A stretch of DNA of 64,000 nucleotides from Clostridia bacterium (GTDB lineage: Bacteria; Bacillota; Clostridia; Oscillospirales; Acutalibacteraceae): the NCBI GenBank assembly GCA_017435385.1, contig JAFSFB010000001.1, positions 186,001 through 250,000 on the forward strand. Direction: 5' to 3'. Shown one piece after another: positions 1-7,706 of the stretch. Position 1 is the first letter of the stretch. Every line of letters begins with the position of its first letter. The position numbers and the translations under genes are program-made. The notes under the pieces were generated by a model. The model made no database searches. It was not told the DNA's origin and saw only the letters and a list, made by a program, of their open reading frames with translations.

Positions 1-534
1 AACCTCGCTGTCGAGAAGCTCGGGCTTATCTCCGCTGCGAAGCTCCGTCGAGCTGACCTCGAGAGGCTCGGTTTCAACAAAAACGAATCTTTCACGCTGC
101 TCGGGAGAATAACCGTTCCAGTCAGGCTCAAAGCCGTTTTCCCTTGAGGCAGCGCAGATCTTTGCCATGGAGAGGATGTCCTCCCAGCGGTACCATTGAC
201 GGAAGGTGCTGAGCATATCCGAGCCGATGATGAAGAAAAGCTCATCGTCGGGAAAGATATTTCTGATTTCCCTCAGAGTGTCAACGGTATAGCTCTTGTC
301 GCCTCTTTTCAGCTCGATATCTGAAATTTCGCAATTCATGTCCCTGAATGCAAGGCGGCACATTTCGAGCCGCTGTTCGCCGCTCGCAAGCTTTCCTGCA
401 AGCTTATGCGGAGGAATGCACGAGGGAATGACTATCAGCTTTTCAAGTCCGAGAGCATCCGAAACCGTTTTCAGCAGGCGGGTATGTCCTTCATGCGGAG
501 GGTTGAAGGTTCCACCGAAAATACCGATCTTGAT
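1..534 (-). CDS. nadD: Nicotinate-nucleotide adenylyltransferase, 3' end cut by window edge
   Basis: Transfers AMP from ATP to nicotinate mononucleotide in cytoplasmic NAD synthesis. Seen: N-terminal KIGIFGGTFNPPHEGH nucleotide-binding block with its HxGH (residues 14-17), the IIGSDM block, and SSTELR near residue 170, all typical of NadD; 178 codons lie in the window and the reading continues past position 1. There is no ATG/GTG/TTG start: the stop of the upstream permease (549-547) is in the same frame, and only GGA, GCG, ATT, CCT and ATC separate it from the conserved KIGIFGGT. ATC at 534 takes the exact place of the family's first Met and lies 8 nt after AAGGAG, so it is the chosen start; ATT at 540 is only 2 nt from it. 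Family assignment is very sure; the start is not. Confidence 0.9.
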   Translation of the reverse strand, partial: MKIGIFGGTFNPPHEGHTRLLKTVSDALGLEKLIVIPSCIPPHKLAGKLASGEQRLEMCRLAFRDMNCEISDIELKRGDKSYTVDTLREIRNIFPDDELFFIIGSDMLSTFRQWYRWEDILSMAKICAASRENGFEPDWNGYSPEQRERFVFVETEPLEVSSTELRSGDKPELLDSEV

Positions 535-546
535 AGGAATCGCTCC

Positions 547-1434
547 TTATTTAATGTTTACTCTTTTATGCATGATGTGAGAGGTTGCAAAGAAGAGGGC
601 AATGCTTTCGATAAAGCTCATAACGATGCTGTTGATGTCGAACGCCATTGTTCCCTTTGCAAAAACATAGTCCTCACCGACGACGCCGAAGCCGAGGCTT
701 CCGTCGCTTCTGAACTGAAGCACCGTGCGGAAGAAATCGGAGGGCTTTGAAGCAAGCCATGCGAGAAGGGCCGAAACAACGAAGAAGATGATGACCGCAA
801 AAATTAGCGAATGCTTCTGGAAAACTCTGATATGAGAGAGTGAAATTGAGAAATAGATAACCGTCACAAATGTGAGCATCATTGCAAAGAACTGAAGAAT
901 GAAATAGATTCCGTATGCAACGATCTGCGACTTTGAGGGGAAATCCATGAACTGAACGAGCATCATCTCGAGAGTGTCAACCTTTTCTTCGCCGATGATA
1001 TAGGTTTCGCCGTATGAGATGAGATAGAGGGCTGTCAGCAGGAAAACAACATAGCTGAGAACCATCCAGCCGCCGTAAACGATGAGCTTGGAGCCGAGAA
1101 GCTGATTGCTTGAAACGGGGAGAGTGAAGCTCAGATAACCCTGAGGGCTGAAGAGCGATTTGTTGAAATCGTAAACAACGAAGAAGAAGGTTACGAAGAT
1201 CATGAGGAACGCAACGAGAATTGCGAGAACGAGAGCAACGTTGCTGGCGGTTATGAGCTTTGTGACGAATTCGCTCTGATCGCCGCCCTGCTTGTTGAAG
1301 AATGCACCGATTGCAAAAACGGCAAGAATGAGAAGCTCGGCAATATAGAAAAGGCTGATAACTCTTGCGCTTGCAAGGAAATCGTTTTTGAGGAGCATGC
1401 CGAACTTGTTTTTAAACTTAGAAGTTCCAGTCAA
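547..1434 (-). CDS. ABC-2 type transporter permease
   Basis: Membrane half of an ABC exporter whose ATPase is the gene just upstream (1418-2125). It has about six hydrophobic segments, starting near residue 25 (LISLF-type stretch following LLKNDFLASARV), with others around the middle and a last one near the C terminus; no signal peptide. I chose a TTG start at 1434 because AAGGAGG stands 9 nt upstream and the protein then begins MTGTSKFKNKFGMLLKND; it overlaps the ATPase gene by 17 nt, implying translational coupling. An ATG at 1461 lies before that Shine-Dalgarno and is unlikely. Substrate unknown; similar pairs are often GntR-linked drug or peptide exporters, but no regulator is next to it here. 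Confidence 0.8.
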   Translation of the reverse strand: MTGTSKFKNKFGMLLKNDFLASARVISLFYIAELLILAVFAIGAFFNKQGGDQSEFVTKLITASNVALVLAILVAFLMIFVTFFFVVYDFNKSLFSPQGYLSFTLPVSSNQLLGSKLIVYGGWMVLSYVVFLLTALYLISYGETYIIGEEKVDTLEMMLVQFMDFPSKSQIVAYGIYFILQFFAMMLTFVTVIYFSISLSHIRVFQKHSLIFAVIIFFVVSALLAWLASKPSDFFRTVLQFRSDGSLGFGVVGEDYVFAKGTMAFDINSIVMSFIESIALFFATSHIMHKRVNIK

Positions 1435-2125
1435 CGCTGAACACCTCCTTAAACAGATCATTAATTGTTTTGCCGTCCTTGGTAAGGTTTTCGACGGAGT
1501 CCTGAATGCGGATCTCGCCCTGACGGATCATGAGGATGGAGTCAAAGATTTCTTCAACATCCTGAATGAGATGGGTGGACATGAGAATCGTTGAGCCCTC
1601 GGGACGGTTTTTGAGAATGGTTTCGAGAATGAAATCTCTTGCCGCAGGGTCGACGCCGCCCATGGGCTCGTCGAGAATATATATTTTAGCGTTGCGGCAC
1701 ATGACGAGGAGAAGCTGAAGCTTTTCCTGCTGACCCTTCGACATGGTCTTGACCTTCTGCTTATGATTGAGCTGGAAAACGTCCATCATGTGCATAGCCT
1801 TCGCCTTGTCGAAATCGTCATAGAAATCGGCGATATAGTTGACGGCATCGTCGGCAACCATCCATGTGGGAAGATATGTTTTTTCGGGGAGGAAGGCAAC
1901 CTTAGCCTTGCTCGATTTGCCGGGTTTTTCGCCGTCGATGAGAACCTCGCCGCTGTAATCGTTGATAAGACCGGTGAGGATTTTGATGAGTGAAGTTTTA
2001 CCGCAGCCGTTGGGACCGAGCAGACCGATGATCTGACCTTCCTCGAGTCCGAAGGAGATGCCGCTCAGAACCTGATTGGATCCGTAAGACTTCCTGAGAT
2101 TTTTTACGCTGATAATTTCAGACAC
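1418..2125 (-). CDS. ABC transporter ATP-binding protein
   Basis: Cytoplasmic ATPase that powers the adjacent ABC-2 permease. Seen in 235 aa: Walker A GPNGCGKT (37-44), signature SKGQQEK (129-135; the usual LSGGQ is altered but acceptable for this ABC-2 group), Walker B IYILDEP (148-154) and the switch His185 in STHL. GTG start at 2125 is set by AGGAGG about 9 nt upstream. First gene of an operon ATPase-permease-nadD read leftward; a TATAAT-like box lies near 2192 but no convincing -35 was found. Substrate cannot be read from sequence. Confidence 0.9.
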   Translation of the reverse strand: MSEIISVKNLRKSYGSNQVLSGISFGLEEGQIIGLLGPNGCGKTSLIKILTGLINDYSGEVLIDGEKPGKSSKAKVAFLPEKTYLPTWMVADDAVNYIADFYDDFDKAKAMHMMDVFQLNHKQKVKTMSKGQQEKLQLLLVMCRNAKIYILDEPMGGVDPAARDFILETILKNRPEGSTILMSTHLIQDVEEIFDSILMIRQGEIRIQDSVENLTKDGKTINDLFKEVFSVDWNF

Positions 2126-2319
2126 TTCTATGCCTCCTGTGAAAATATTTTTATGTTTTTGAGATATTTATCCATAATCGGATATATTATATCACTTGTT
2201 ATTATAAAATAAAAGACCAATTTTGCGAAAATTTATATTTAAGTTAAATATTTTGTGAACAAAAATGAAAAAATTATTTGAGGGATCGTAGTCCGCCCGT
2301 AAAACCGTGCAGAATTGAA

Positions 2320-2393
2320 AACGGGCGATTCGTGAATCGCCCCTACAAAAACAACGGCGGGGGCTTGCCCCCGCCCTGCATGATCAATCTTCA
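2320..2393. repeat. Dispersed double-hairpin repeat, family A, copy 1
   Basis: Two neighbouring palindromes, GGGCGATTCGTGAATCGCCC followed by GCGGGGGCTTGCCCCCGC, joined by CCTACAAAAACAACG. The same layout with compensating changes in both stems returns at 9666-9737. It carries no ORF and resembles intergenic palindromic elements of gut Firmicutes. Confidence 0.8.
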
Positions 2394-2402
2394 CTAAACA
2401 AA

Positions 2403-2439
2403 AAGAAGGTGTGCCGTAAAGACACACCTTCTTGCTTTT
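2403..2439. terminator. Bidirectional rho-independent terminator
   Basis: Perfect 11-bp stem AAGAAGGTGTG / CACACCTTCTT with a 9-nt loop, flanked by A-rich and T-rich tracts. It lies 7 nt after the fucI stop on the minus strand and ends the fucose operon. Confidence 0.85.
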
Positions 2440-2445
2440 ATGAGA

Positions 2446-4242
2446 TTATTTATAGAGAGGACCGTAGTTTTCGCAGGCTCTGAAATCAGCACCCTCGAGG
2501 TCCTTTGTGCCGAATGCACCCCAGCAAGCGGGACGGAAGATCTTCTCGTCGGGAACATTGTGGAGAGCAACGGGAATGCGGAGCATTGATGCCATTGTGA
2601 TGATATCTGCGCCGATGTGGCCGTAGGAGATAGCGCCGTGGTTTGCGCCCCAGTTGTTCATGAGGTCGTAAGCCGACTTGAATGCGCCTTCGCCTGTGCA
2701 TCTGGGTGCGAACCATGTGCAGGGCCATGTGTAGTCAGTTCTCTTCCAGATGATGTCGGAAACCTCGTCGGGAAGGTTGACTGTCCAGCCTTCAACGATC
2801 TGAAGAACGGGGCCGAGACCCTTGACAAGGTTAAGACGGATCATGGTTGCGGGCATTTCTGCTCTGGTAAGGAAGCGTGAGGAATATCCGCCGCCTCTGA
2901 AATAGCCGTTGTCGGCTGCGTTCCATGTTGTTGCTTCAAGGATCTTGTCAGCATCCTCTGCGGTAACATTGTACCATTCTTTGATAACGCCGTTGCCGTT
3001 TTCGTCCTTGACCTCGCCGCAGGCGTCAAGGCAGCATGCGCCGGAGTTGATAAGGTGGATAAATCCGCCTGCATCCTTTGCCTTACCTTCGATGTCATAG
3101 CCTGTAACTCTCTTGACAGCGTCTGCGCTCCAGTGAGTACGAACGTCTGCAAACATCTGAGGTCTGTTTGTAAGTAATTTCATGAAGAGCATGCCGATAC
3201 CGTTGAGAACATCGTTTTCGGTAGCGAGGATATAGGGCTCTCTTGTACCTTCCCAGTCAAATGAGGTGTTGAGAAGAGCTTCTGCAAAGTCGCAGTTGGG
3301 ATAGAAGTCTGTCCATTGTCTTTGTCCCTGGAAGCCTGCTGCGATAGCGTTGTGGCCGACCATTTCTTCTTCGCAGCCCTCGGGAAGATTTTCATTGCCG
3401 TTCATGAGGTCCTTGATGATGCACATCATCTTGACAACGAACTCCCAGTCCTTTTCCTTCTGTTCGTCGCTCTTCTTTACGAATTCGGGGTTCTTGTCGA
3501 AGCCTTCCTTGCACTTTGCCTTTGTCCATGCGAGGGCCTTCTGATATTCAGCCTCGTCATAGATGCCTTCGGACATTCGACGGATGATTTCAACCTCGTC
3601 AACGGATTCAACTCTCATGCCGAGATATTCTTCGATGAAGTCGGGATCGATTGATGAACCCGCAATACCCATGCAGATTGAGCCGATCTGAAGATAGCTC
3701 TTGCCTCTCATTGTTGCAACTGCAACAGCGGAGCGTGCAAAGCGGAGAAGCTTTTCCTTAACGTCGTCGGGAACGGAAGCGTCGTCAGCGTCCTGAACGT
3801 CCTTGCCGTAGATGCCGAAAGCGGGGAGACCCTTCTGAGCATGTGCTGCAAGAACGGATGCAAGGTAAACCGCACCGGGTCTTTCGGTAGCGTTGAAGCC
3901 CCATACGCCCTTGATTGTTGTGGGATCCATGTCCATTGTTTCGGAGCCGTAGCACCAGCAGGGAGTAACGGAAAGAGTGATGTCAACGCCTTCCTTCTTG
4001 AACTTTGCTGCGCATGCTGCTGCCTCGGCAACTCTGCCGATTGTTGTGTCAGCGATAACGACCTTAACGGGTTCGCCGTTGGAATAGCGAAGGTTTTCTT
4101 CAAAGAGAGCCTTTGCAGTCTTAGCCATGTTCATTGTCTGCTCTTCGAGTGAGCCTCTGACATTGAGAGGACCTCTTCTGCCGTCAATGATGGGGCGAAT
4201 GCCGATTACGGGATAATCGCCGATTAATCTGTTTTTTGCCAT
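2446..4242 (-). CDS. fucI: L-fucose isomerase
   Basis: Converts L-fucose to L-fuculose in the cytoplasm (Mn-dependent; the family also accepts D-arabinose). 598 aa, close to the 591 of E. coli FucI. Family blocks seen: [20 protein letters not shown] at the N terminus, ATENDVLNG (340-348), FADVRTHWS (364-372) and [16 protein letters not shown] (531-546). Glu342, Asp366 and His535 have the spacing of the metal ligands Glu337, Asp361 and His528 of E. coli. ATG at 4242 was chosen (AGAAAGGA upstream); a longer reading to 4473 runs into a repeat and is spurious. Last gene of the fucose operon after the kinase, with a DUF559 gene and repeats between them. Confidence 0.96.
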   Translation of the reverse strand: MAKNRLIGDYPVIGIRPIIDGRRGPLNVRGSLEEQTMNMAKTAKALFEENLRYSNGEPVKVVIADTTIGRVAEAAACAAKFKKEGVDITLSVTPCWCYGSETMDMDPTTIKGVWGFNATERPGAVYLASVLAAHAQKGLPAFGIYGKDVQDADDASVPDDVKEKLLRFARSAVAVATMRGKSYLQIGSICMGIAGSSIDPDFIEEYLGMRVESVDEVEIIRRMSEGIYDEAEYQKALAWTKAKCKEGFDKNPEFVKKSDEQKEKDWEFVVKMMCIIKDLMNGNENLPEGCEEEMVGHNAIAAGFQGQRQWTDFYPNCDFAEALLNTSFDWEGTREPYILATENDVLNGIGMLFMKLLTNRPQMFADVRTHWSADAVKRVTGYDIEGKAKDAGGFIHLINSGACCLDACGEVKDENGNGVIKEWYNVTAEDADKILEATTWNAADNGYFRGGGYSSRFLTRAEMPATMIRLNLVKGLGPVLQIVEGWTVNLPDEVSDIIWKRTDYTWPCTWFAPRCTGEGAFKSAYDLMNNWGANHGAISYGHIGADIITMASMLRIPVALHNVPDEKIFRPACWGAFGTKDLEGADFRACENYGPLYK

Positions 4243-4310
4243 GTTGATCAAATCCTTTCTATAGAGATGAAATTTATATTTTTTAAATTTGTTTAACAGC
4301 CTGATTTCTT

Positions 4311-4458
4311 CGGCTCCCTCTGACGAGGGAGCTGTCACGGAGTGACTGAGGGAGAGATTGGTTTTGCGAAAAGCCGTTGATTTCATTGGGTTTTCAGCTT
4401 TTCTCTCCCTCCGAGTTTTGCTTTCGCAAAACCCACCTCCCTCATCAGAGGGAGGCAA
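4311..4458. repeat. Dispersed repeat family B, copy 1
   Basis: About 150 bp built around GGCTCCCTCTGACGAGGGAG, CTGTCACGGAGTGACTGAGGGAG and a second palindromic block ending GAGGGAGGC. The whole element can fold into a long imperfect stem. Blocks recur in the same order at 4948-4986, so copies stand on either side of the DUF559 gene. Confidence 0.75.
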
Positions 4459-4479
4459 GTGAAACAGCCTCATAAGAAC

Positions 4480-4839
4480 CTATTTGCAAAGACTTCCCTT
4501 TACATAATCGTCTATATATTCACACACGCCCGCGAAGTTTTCATCAATCTCGTTGTTTGGTATGCGAATAACTGTCAGTTCAAATCCTTCAAGCTTTTCG
4601 GTTCTGATTTTATCCTTCAAACATTTATGTTCATTATAATGCTGTGAGCCGTCAAGTTCAATAACCAAACGGGCTTTTGCACAGTAAAAATCAACAATGT
4701 AGCTTCCGATGGGTTTCTGCCGTTGAAATCTGACGGGATAATCACGAAGAAACTCATACCAGAGTTTGCGTTCCCACGGAGTCATGTTTTTTCGCAGATT
4801 GCGGGCAAGAGTTACATTTGAATGTTTATACGGAATCAA
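4480..4839 (-). CDS. DUF559 (Vsr/restriction-endonuclease-fold) protein
   Basis: 119 aa matching DUF559: N-terminal ARNLRKNMTPWERKLW, then FQRQKPIGSYIVDFYC and LVIELDGSQH, the last two holding the putative acidic catalytic residues of a PD-(D/E)XK-like fold. The fold suggests a DNA nuclease, but activity is unproven for the family. TTG start at 4839 lies 7 nt after AGGAGG. It interrupts the fucose operon between kinase and isomerase and is bracketed by family B repeats, so it is probably a passenger rather than a pathway gene. Confidence 0.85.
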   Translation of the reverse strand: MIPYKHSNVTLARNLRKNMTPWERKLWYEFLRDYPVRFQRQKPIGSYIVDFYCAKARLVIELDGSQHYNEHKCLKDKIRTEKLEGFELTVIRIPNNEIDENFAGVCEYIDDYVKGSLCK

Positions 4840-4858
4840 ACATAAACCTCCTTTTGAA

Positions 4859-5062
4859 ACCCCTCCGCCTCGCTCAGCTCGGCACCTCCCCTGCAGGGGA
4901 GGCAGAAGCGAAATCCAGCTTTCAGCGAAGCAGAAGCTGACTGTTCGGGCTCCCTCAAGAGGGAGCTGTCCGTAGGACTGAGGGAGTTTTGGATAATTGC
5001 TCTGAAAGAGAAAAATCCCTCCACCGCAAGCAGTCCCCCTCTCTTAAAAGGAAGGCAACGCT
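4859..5062. repeat. Dispersed repeat family B, copy 2 (compound)
   Basis: Contains CACCTCCCCTGCAGGGGAGG, then GGCTCCCTCAAGAGGGAGCTGTC and GACTGAGGGAG, in the same orientation as in copy 1, then a CTCC-rich tail. It fills the gap between the kinase stop and the DUF559 start. Confidence 0.75.
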
Positions 5063-5073
5063 CGCTTTTAAAC

Positions 5074-6543
5074 TCAGTTATTAACCACAGCTTTGAATTT
5101 CTCATATGCCGCTGTCCATTCTGCGGTATCCTCGGGGAGATATTCGACGGTGTTTTCGCTTTCACGAACGATCTTTCTCGCCTCATCGATGTCTGCGATT
5201 GCGCCGCAGGAAAGAAGCTGAACGAGGATATTGCCGAGAACCGTTGCTTCAATCGGGCCTGCAACGACCTTTCTGCCACAGGAGCAGGCGGTCATTCTGC
5301 AAAGAAGAGTGTCCTTCGTTCCGCCGCCGATAACATGGATTGCGGGATAGGTCTTTTCGGTGCATTCCTCAAGCTTTTCAAGGGTCAGACGGTATTTCAT
5401 CGCAAGGCTTTCATAGATGCAGCGCATGACCTCGCCGACAGTTTCGGGAACTGCCTGACCGGTTTTGCGGCAGTATTCACGCACACGCTCGGGAATGTTG
5501 CCGTGAGGCACAAACTCGGGAGCATCGGGATCGATGAAGCACTTGAAGGGCTCAGCCTCAAGAGCGAGCTTTTCAAGGTCTGCGTAGGAATAGTCGCTGC
5601 CGTGTCTGTTCCAATGGCGGCGGCTTTCCTGAATCAGCCAAAGACCGATGATGTTCTTGAGGAAGCCGACTTTTTCGTTGTAGCCGCCTTCGTTGGTGAC
5701 ATTCATGGCGATCGATTTTTCGTCAACGATGGGCTCATCAAGCTCCGTTCCGAAGAGCGACCATGTTCCGCTCGAAAGGAAGGCAAAGTCGCCCTCGGTG
5801 CAGGGAACGGCGGTGATTGCGCTCTGAGTGTCATGACCGCATACGCTGATAACATCGACCTCGGGAATGCCGCATTCGGCGCAGATGTCGGCTCTGATCT
5901 TGCCGAGAACCGAGCCCGACGGAGCGATGTCACAAAGAAGTCCTGAAGGGATTCCGAGTCTTTCGAGAAGCGGAGTTGCCCATTTCTTTGTTTTCAGATC
6001 GATCATCTGCGAGGTCGTTGCGATTGAATATTCGGTTGTCATTTTGCCCGTGAGCATATAGCCGAAAAGGTCGGGCATAAAGAGAAGCTTATCCGCTCTT
6101 TCAAGAATATGAGGGCGGTATTTTTTCAGGGCATAGAGCTGATAAACCGTGTTGAGCTCCATGAACTGAATGCCCGTTGTGCCGTAAAATTCGTCGTTCG
6201 GAACGGTTTCGGCGCATTCTTCGATAAGCCCTTTCGTGCGTTCGTCACGGTAGTGGATCGGGTTTTCGAGAAGACATCCGAACTCGTCGATAAGACCGAA
6301 GTCAACGCCCCATGTGTCAATGCCGACGCTGTCGAAACCGCCTGCAAGCTTGGCTTTGACAATGCCCTGCTTGATTTCGTGGAAGAGGCGGAGAACATCC
6401 CAATACATGGTGTCGCCGACTTTAACGGGATCGTTTGAGAAGCGGTGAACTTCTTCGAGAGTGATTTTTTTGCCGTCAAAGGTGCCGAGAATGGCTCTGC
6501 CGCTCGAAGCACCGAAGTCTATGGCAAGAACTCGTTTGTTCAT
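5074..6543 (-). CDS. FGGY sugar kinase, rhamnulokinase-like; probable L-fuculokinase role
   Basis: Phosphorylates a ketohexulose (L-rhamnulose or L-fuculose) with ATP in the cytoplasm. 489 aa, the length of E. coli RhaB. Seen: DFGASSGR (9-16) ATP-binding start, IDTWGVDFGL (about 73-82), HYRDERT, a glycine-rich SSGTWSLFG block and VIGGGTKDTLLCRMTA near the C terminus, a RhaB-type pattern. The sequence type points to rhamnulokinase, while its position between fucU and fucI and the absence of rhamnose genes point to L-fuculose as substrate; both are possible. ATG at 6543 follows AGAAAGGAG; the longer reading to 6654 is repeat-derived. Confidence 0.88.
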   Translation of the reverse strand: MNKRVLAIDFGASSGRAILGTFDGKKITLEEVHRFSNDPVKVGDTMYWDVLRLFHEIKQGIVKAKLAGGFDSVGIDTWGVDFGLIDEFGCLLENPIHYRDERTKGLIEECAETVPNDEFYGTTGIQFMELNTVYQLYALKKYRPHILERADKLLFMPDLFGYMLTGKMTTEYSIATTSQMIDLKTKKWATPLLERLGIPSGLLCDIAPSGSVLGKIRADICAECGIPEVDVISVCGHDTQSAITAVPCTEGDFAFLSSGTWSLFGTELDEPIVDEKSIAMNVTNEGGYNEKVGFLKNIIGLWLIQESRRHWNRHGSDYSYADLEKLALEAEPFKCFIDPDAPEFVPHGNIPERVREYCRKTGQAVPETVGEVMRCIYESLAMKYRLTLEKLEECTEKTYPAIHVIGGGTKDTLLCRMTACSCGRKVVAGPIEATVLGNILVQLLSCGAIADIDEARKIVRESENTVEYLPEDTAEWTAAYEKFKAVVNN

Positions 6544-6556
6544 TATGACTCCTTTC

Positions 6557-6668
6557 TGAAGTGAATAGCGAAGAATGAATAGTGAAGAGTTTCGGACGGG
6601 CTCTGCCCGTACCCGATTAAAATCGGCGAAGCCCCTTAACTGTTCACTGTTCACTATTAATTATTCAC
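6557..6668. repeat. Dispersed repeat family C, copy 1
   Basis: Quasi-tandem GTGAATAGTGAA-like units surrounding a hairpin CGGGCTCTGCCCG and a second piece GAAGCCCC, ending in TTCACTGTTCACTATTAATT. Same family as 7133-7276, 7640-7702 and 9738-9808. It occupies the fucU-kinase gap. Confidence 0.75.
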
Positions 6669-6676
6669 TTGAACAA

Positions 6677-7102
6677 TTACTGAATAACAACGCCTTTTTT
6701 GAGGATGATGTTTGCATAGATAGCAGTTTCGCCCGTTGCGATAACGGCATAAGCCTTCTTCGCTCTGTCGTAGAAAGCGAAGCGCTCAACGAGCTCGAAA
6801 TTCTTGTCGCCTTCCTCTGCGGTTACGGTTTTTTTGTATTCCGCCCAGATGGGAGGGGGATTGGATGCGTCGCCGTTGTCCATGAGAGCAACGGGAGCTT
6901 CGACATATGTATCGAGGGGCATGAGCTTGAGGACAGCGTCGAGAATTTCGTTGACACCGTGACCGTCAAGGCGGACAAGACGCTGAGCGATCGAAGCGGC
7001 AGGGAAGTTGCCGTCGCCGATAACGATTTCGTCGCCGTGGCCCATTTCCATGAGAATTTTGAGAAGCTCGGGGGAGATGATGGGTGAAATGTTTTTAAGC
7101 AT
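6677..7102 (-). CDS. fucU: L-fucose mutarotase (RbsD/FucU family)
   Basis: Interconverts alpha and beta anomers of L-fucose so that the isomerase receives its preferred form; cytoplasmic oligomer. 141 aa, the normal family length. Seen: GHGDEIVIGDGNFPA (21-35) with the catalytic-site His, RLDGHG, and the YANIILKKGVV C terminus typical of FucU rather than RbsD. ATG at 7102 follows GGAAA. First pathway gene of the fucose operon; repeats separate it from the kinase downstream and the small four-helix gene upstream. No clear promoter was found because the upstream DNA is repeat family C. Confidence 0.93.
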   Translation of the reverse strand: MLKNISPIISPELLKILMEMGHGDEIVIGDGNFPAASIAQRLVRLDGHGVNEILDAVLKLMPLDTYVEAPVALMDNGDASNPPPIWAEYKKTVTAEEGDKNFELVERFAFYDRAKKAYAVIATGETAIYANIILKKGVVIQ

Positions 7103-7132
7103 GGTTATATTTCCTTTCCATTAAAAGTCTTG

Positions 7133-7276
7133 ATTAGTGAATAGTGAAGAATGAATAGTGAAGAGTTGAGGGCGGGCTCTGCCCGCACCCGATTTATAGT
7201 TAAGAATGAAGAATGAACAGTGAAGAGTTAATGGTGGACTCCTTCCACACCTGTTTTTAGTGAATAATGAAGAGTT
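7133..7276. repeat. Dispersed repeat family C, copy 2
   Basis: Three rounds of AGTGAATAGTGAAGAATGAA-like units with a hairpin GGGCGGGCTCTGCCCGCACCC. It ends with GTGAATAATGAA (7260-7271), whose exact inverted copy lies at 7675-7686 on the other side of the four-helix-bundle gene. Confidence 0.75.
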
Positions 7277-7622
7277 AATTGTTTTTACTTGTGTTCAGGG
7301 TTGCAACAAGCATTTTTTTCAGACTTATGCAGCTTTCTTTTAAAAAGGAAAATTCTTCGGGCAGAAAATCAGTTTGTTCCAGAACAATCAACCAATACTC
7401 TGTCTCGGAGGTTTCTTTGAGCGCAATTTGCATTTTTGAGATAAAATCAGCTTTGCTGACAGCATAATCGGCTTCATGGATGTTGGCACCTATACCGGTT
7501 CCGCTTCTTAAAATCTGTTTTGACAAAACAAATTCATTTTTCTCCGAAACAAGCCACTTATAGTAGTTTACGATATCTATTGAGAATTGTATGGACTGAT
7601 TTGATAGAGGTCCTTTATTCAA
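7275..7622 (-). CDS. Four-helix-bundle protein (23S rRNA intervening-sequence protein family)
   Basis: 115 aa. Seen: LSKQILRSGTGIGANIHEADYAVSKADFISKM, the family's diagnostic middle segment, here read in parts: RSGTGIGANIHEA (about 45-57) and a C-terminal helix with ETEYWLIVLEQT. The family was first found as ORFs inside intervening sequences of spirochaete 23S rRNA; its biochemical role is unknown. TTG at 7622 is chosen because AGGAG lies 8 nt upstream; an ATG at 7679 lies in the flanking repeat. The gene ends within repeat family C on one side and is bracketed by a 12-bp inverted repeat, so it is likely a passenger of a small non-autonomous element. Confidence 0.85.
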   Translation of the reverse strand: MNKGPLSNQSIQFSIDIVNYYKWLVSEKNEFVLSKQILRSGTGIGANIHEADYAVSKADFISKMQIALKETSETEYWLIVLEQTDFLPEEFSFLKESCISLKKMLVATLNTSKNN

Positions 7623-7639
7623 CTGAAAAACTCCTAATA

Positions 7640-7702
7640 TTAATTCGGGTGTGGGCGCAGCCCACCCGAAACTATTCATTATTCACTATTAACTATTCAC
7701 TC
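7640..7702. repeat. Dispersed repeat family C, copy 3
   Basis: Hairpin GGGTGTGGGCGCAGCCCACCC followed by GAAACTATTCATTATTCACT units. It shares the hairpin, almost base for base, with 9738-9808 and the TTCATTATTCAC unit with the opposite strand of 7260-7271. Confidence 0.75.
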
Positions 7703-7706
7703 AAAA

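Larger units (their letters stand above)
2126..2445. other. Intergenic gap with one dispersed repeat and a terminator
   Basis: About 320 bases without a gene. It contains the presumed leader of the ABC operon (AT-rich, 2140-2230), a double-hairpin dispersed repeat (2320-2393) and a rho-independent terminator (2403-2439) behind the fucose operon. A short minus-strand reading of 62 codons here crosses the repeat and has no coding signature. Confidence 0.6.

Noticed and set aside
5074..6543. Naming the kinase rhaB outright
   Set aside because: Sequence type is rhamnulokinase-like but no rhamnose gene is near and the context is fucose, so no symbol is given.
7103..7275. Riboswitch or sugar-responsive leader before fucU
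   Set aside because: The leader is made of repeat family C units only; no conserved aptamer pattern was recognised.
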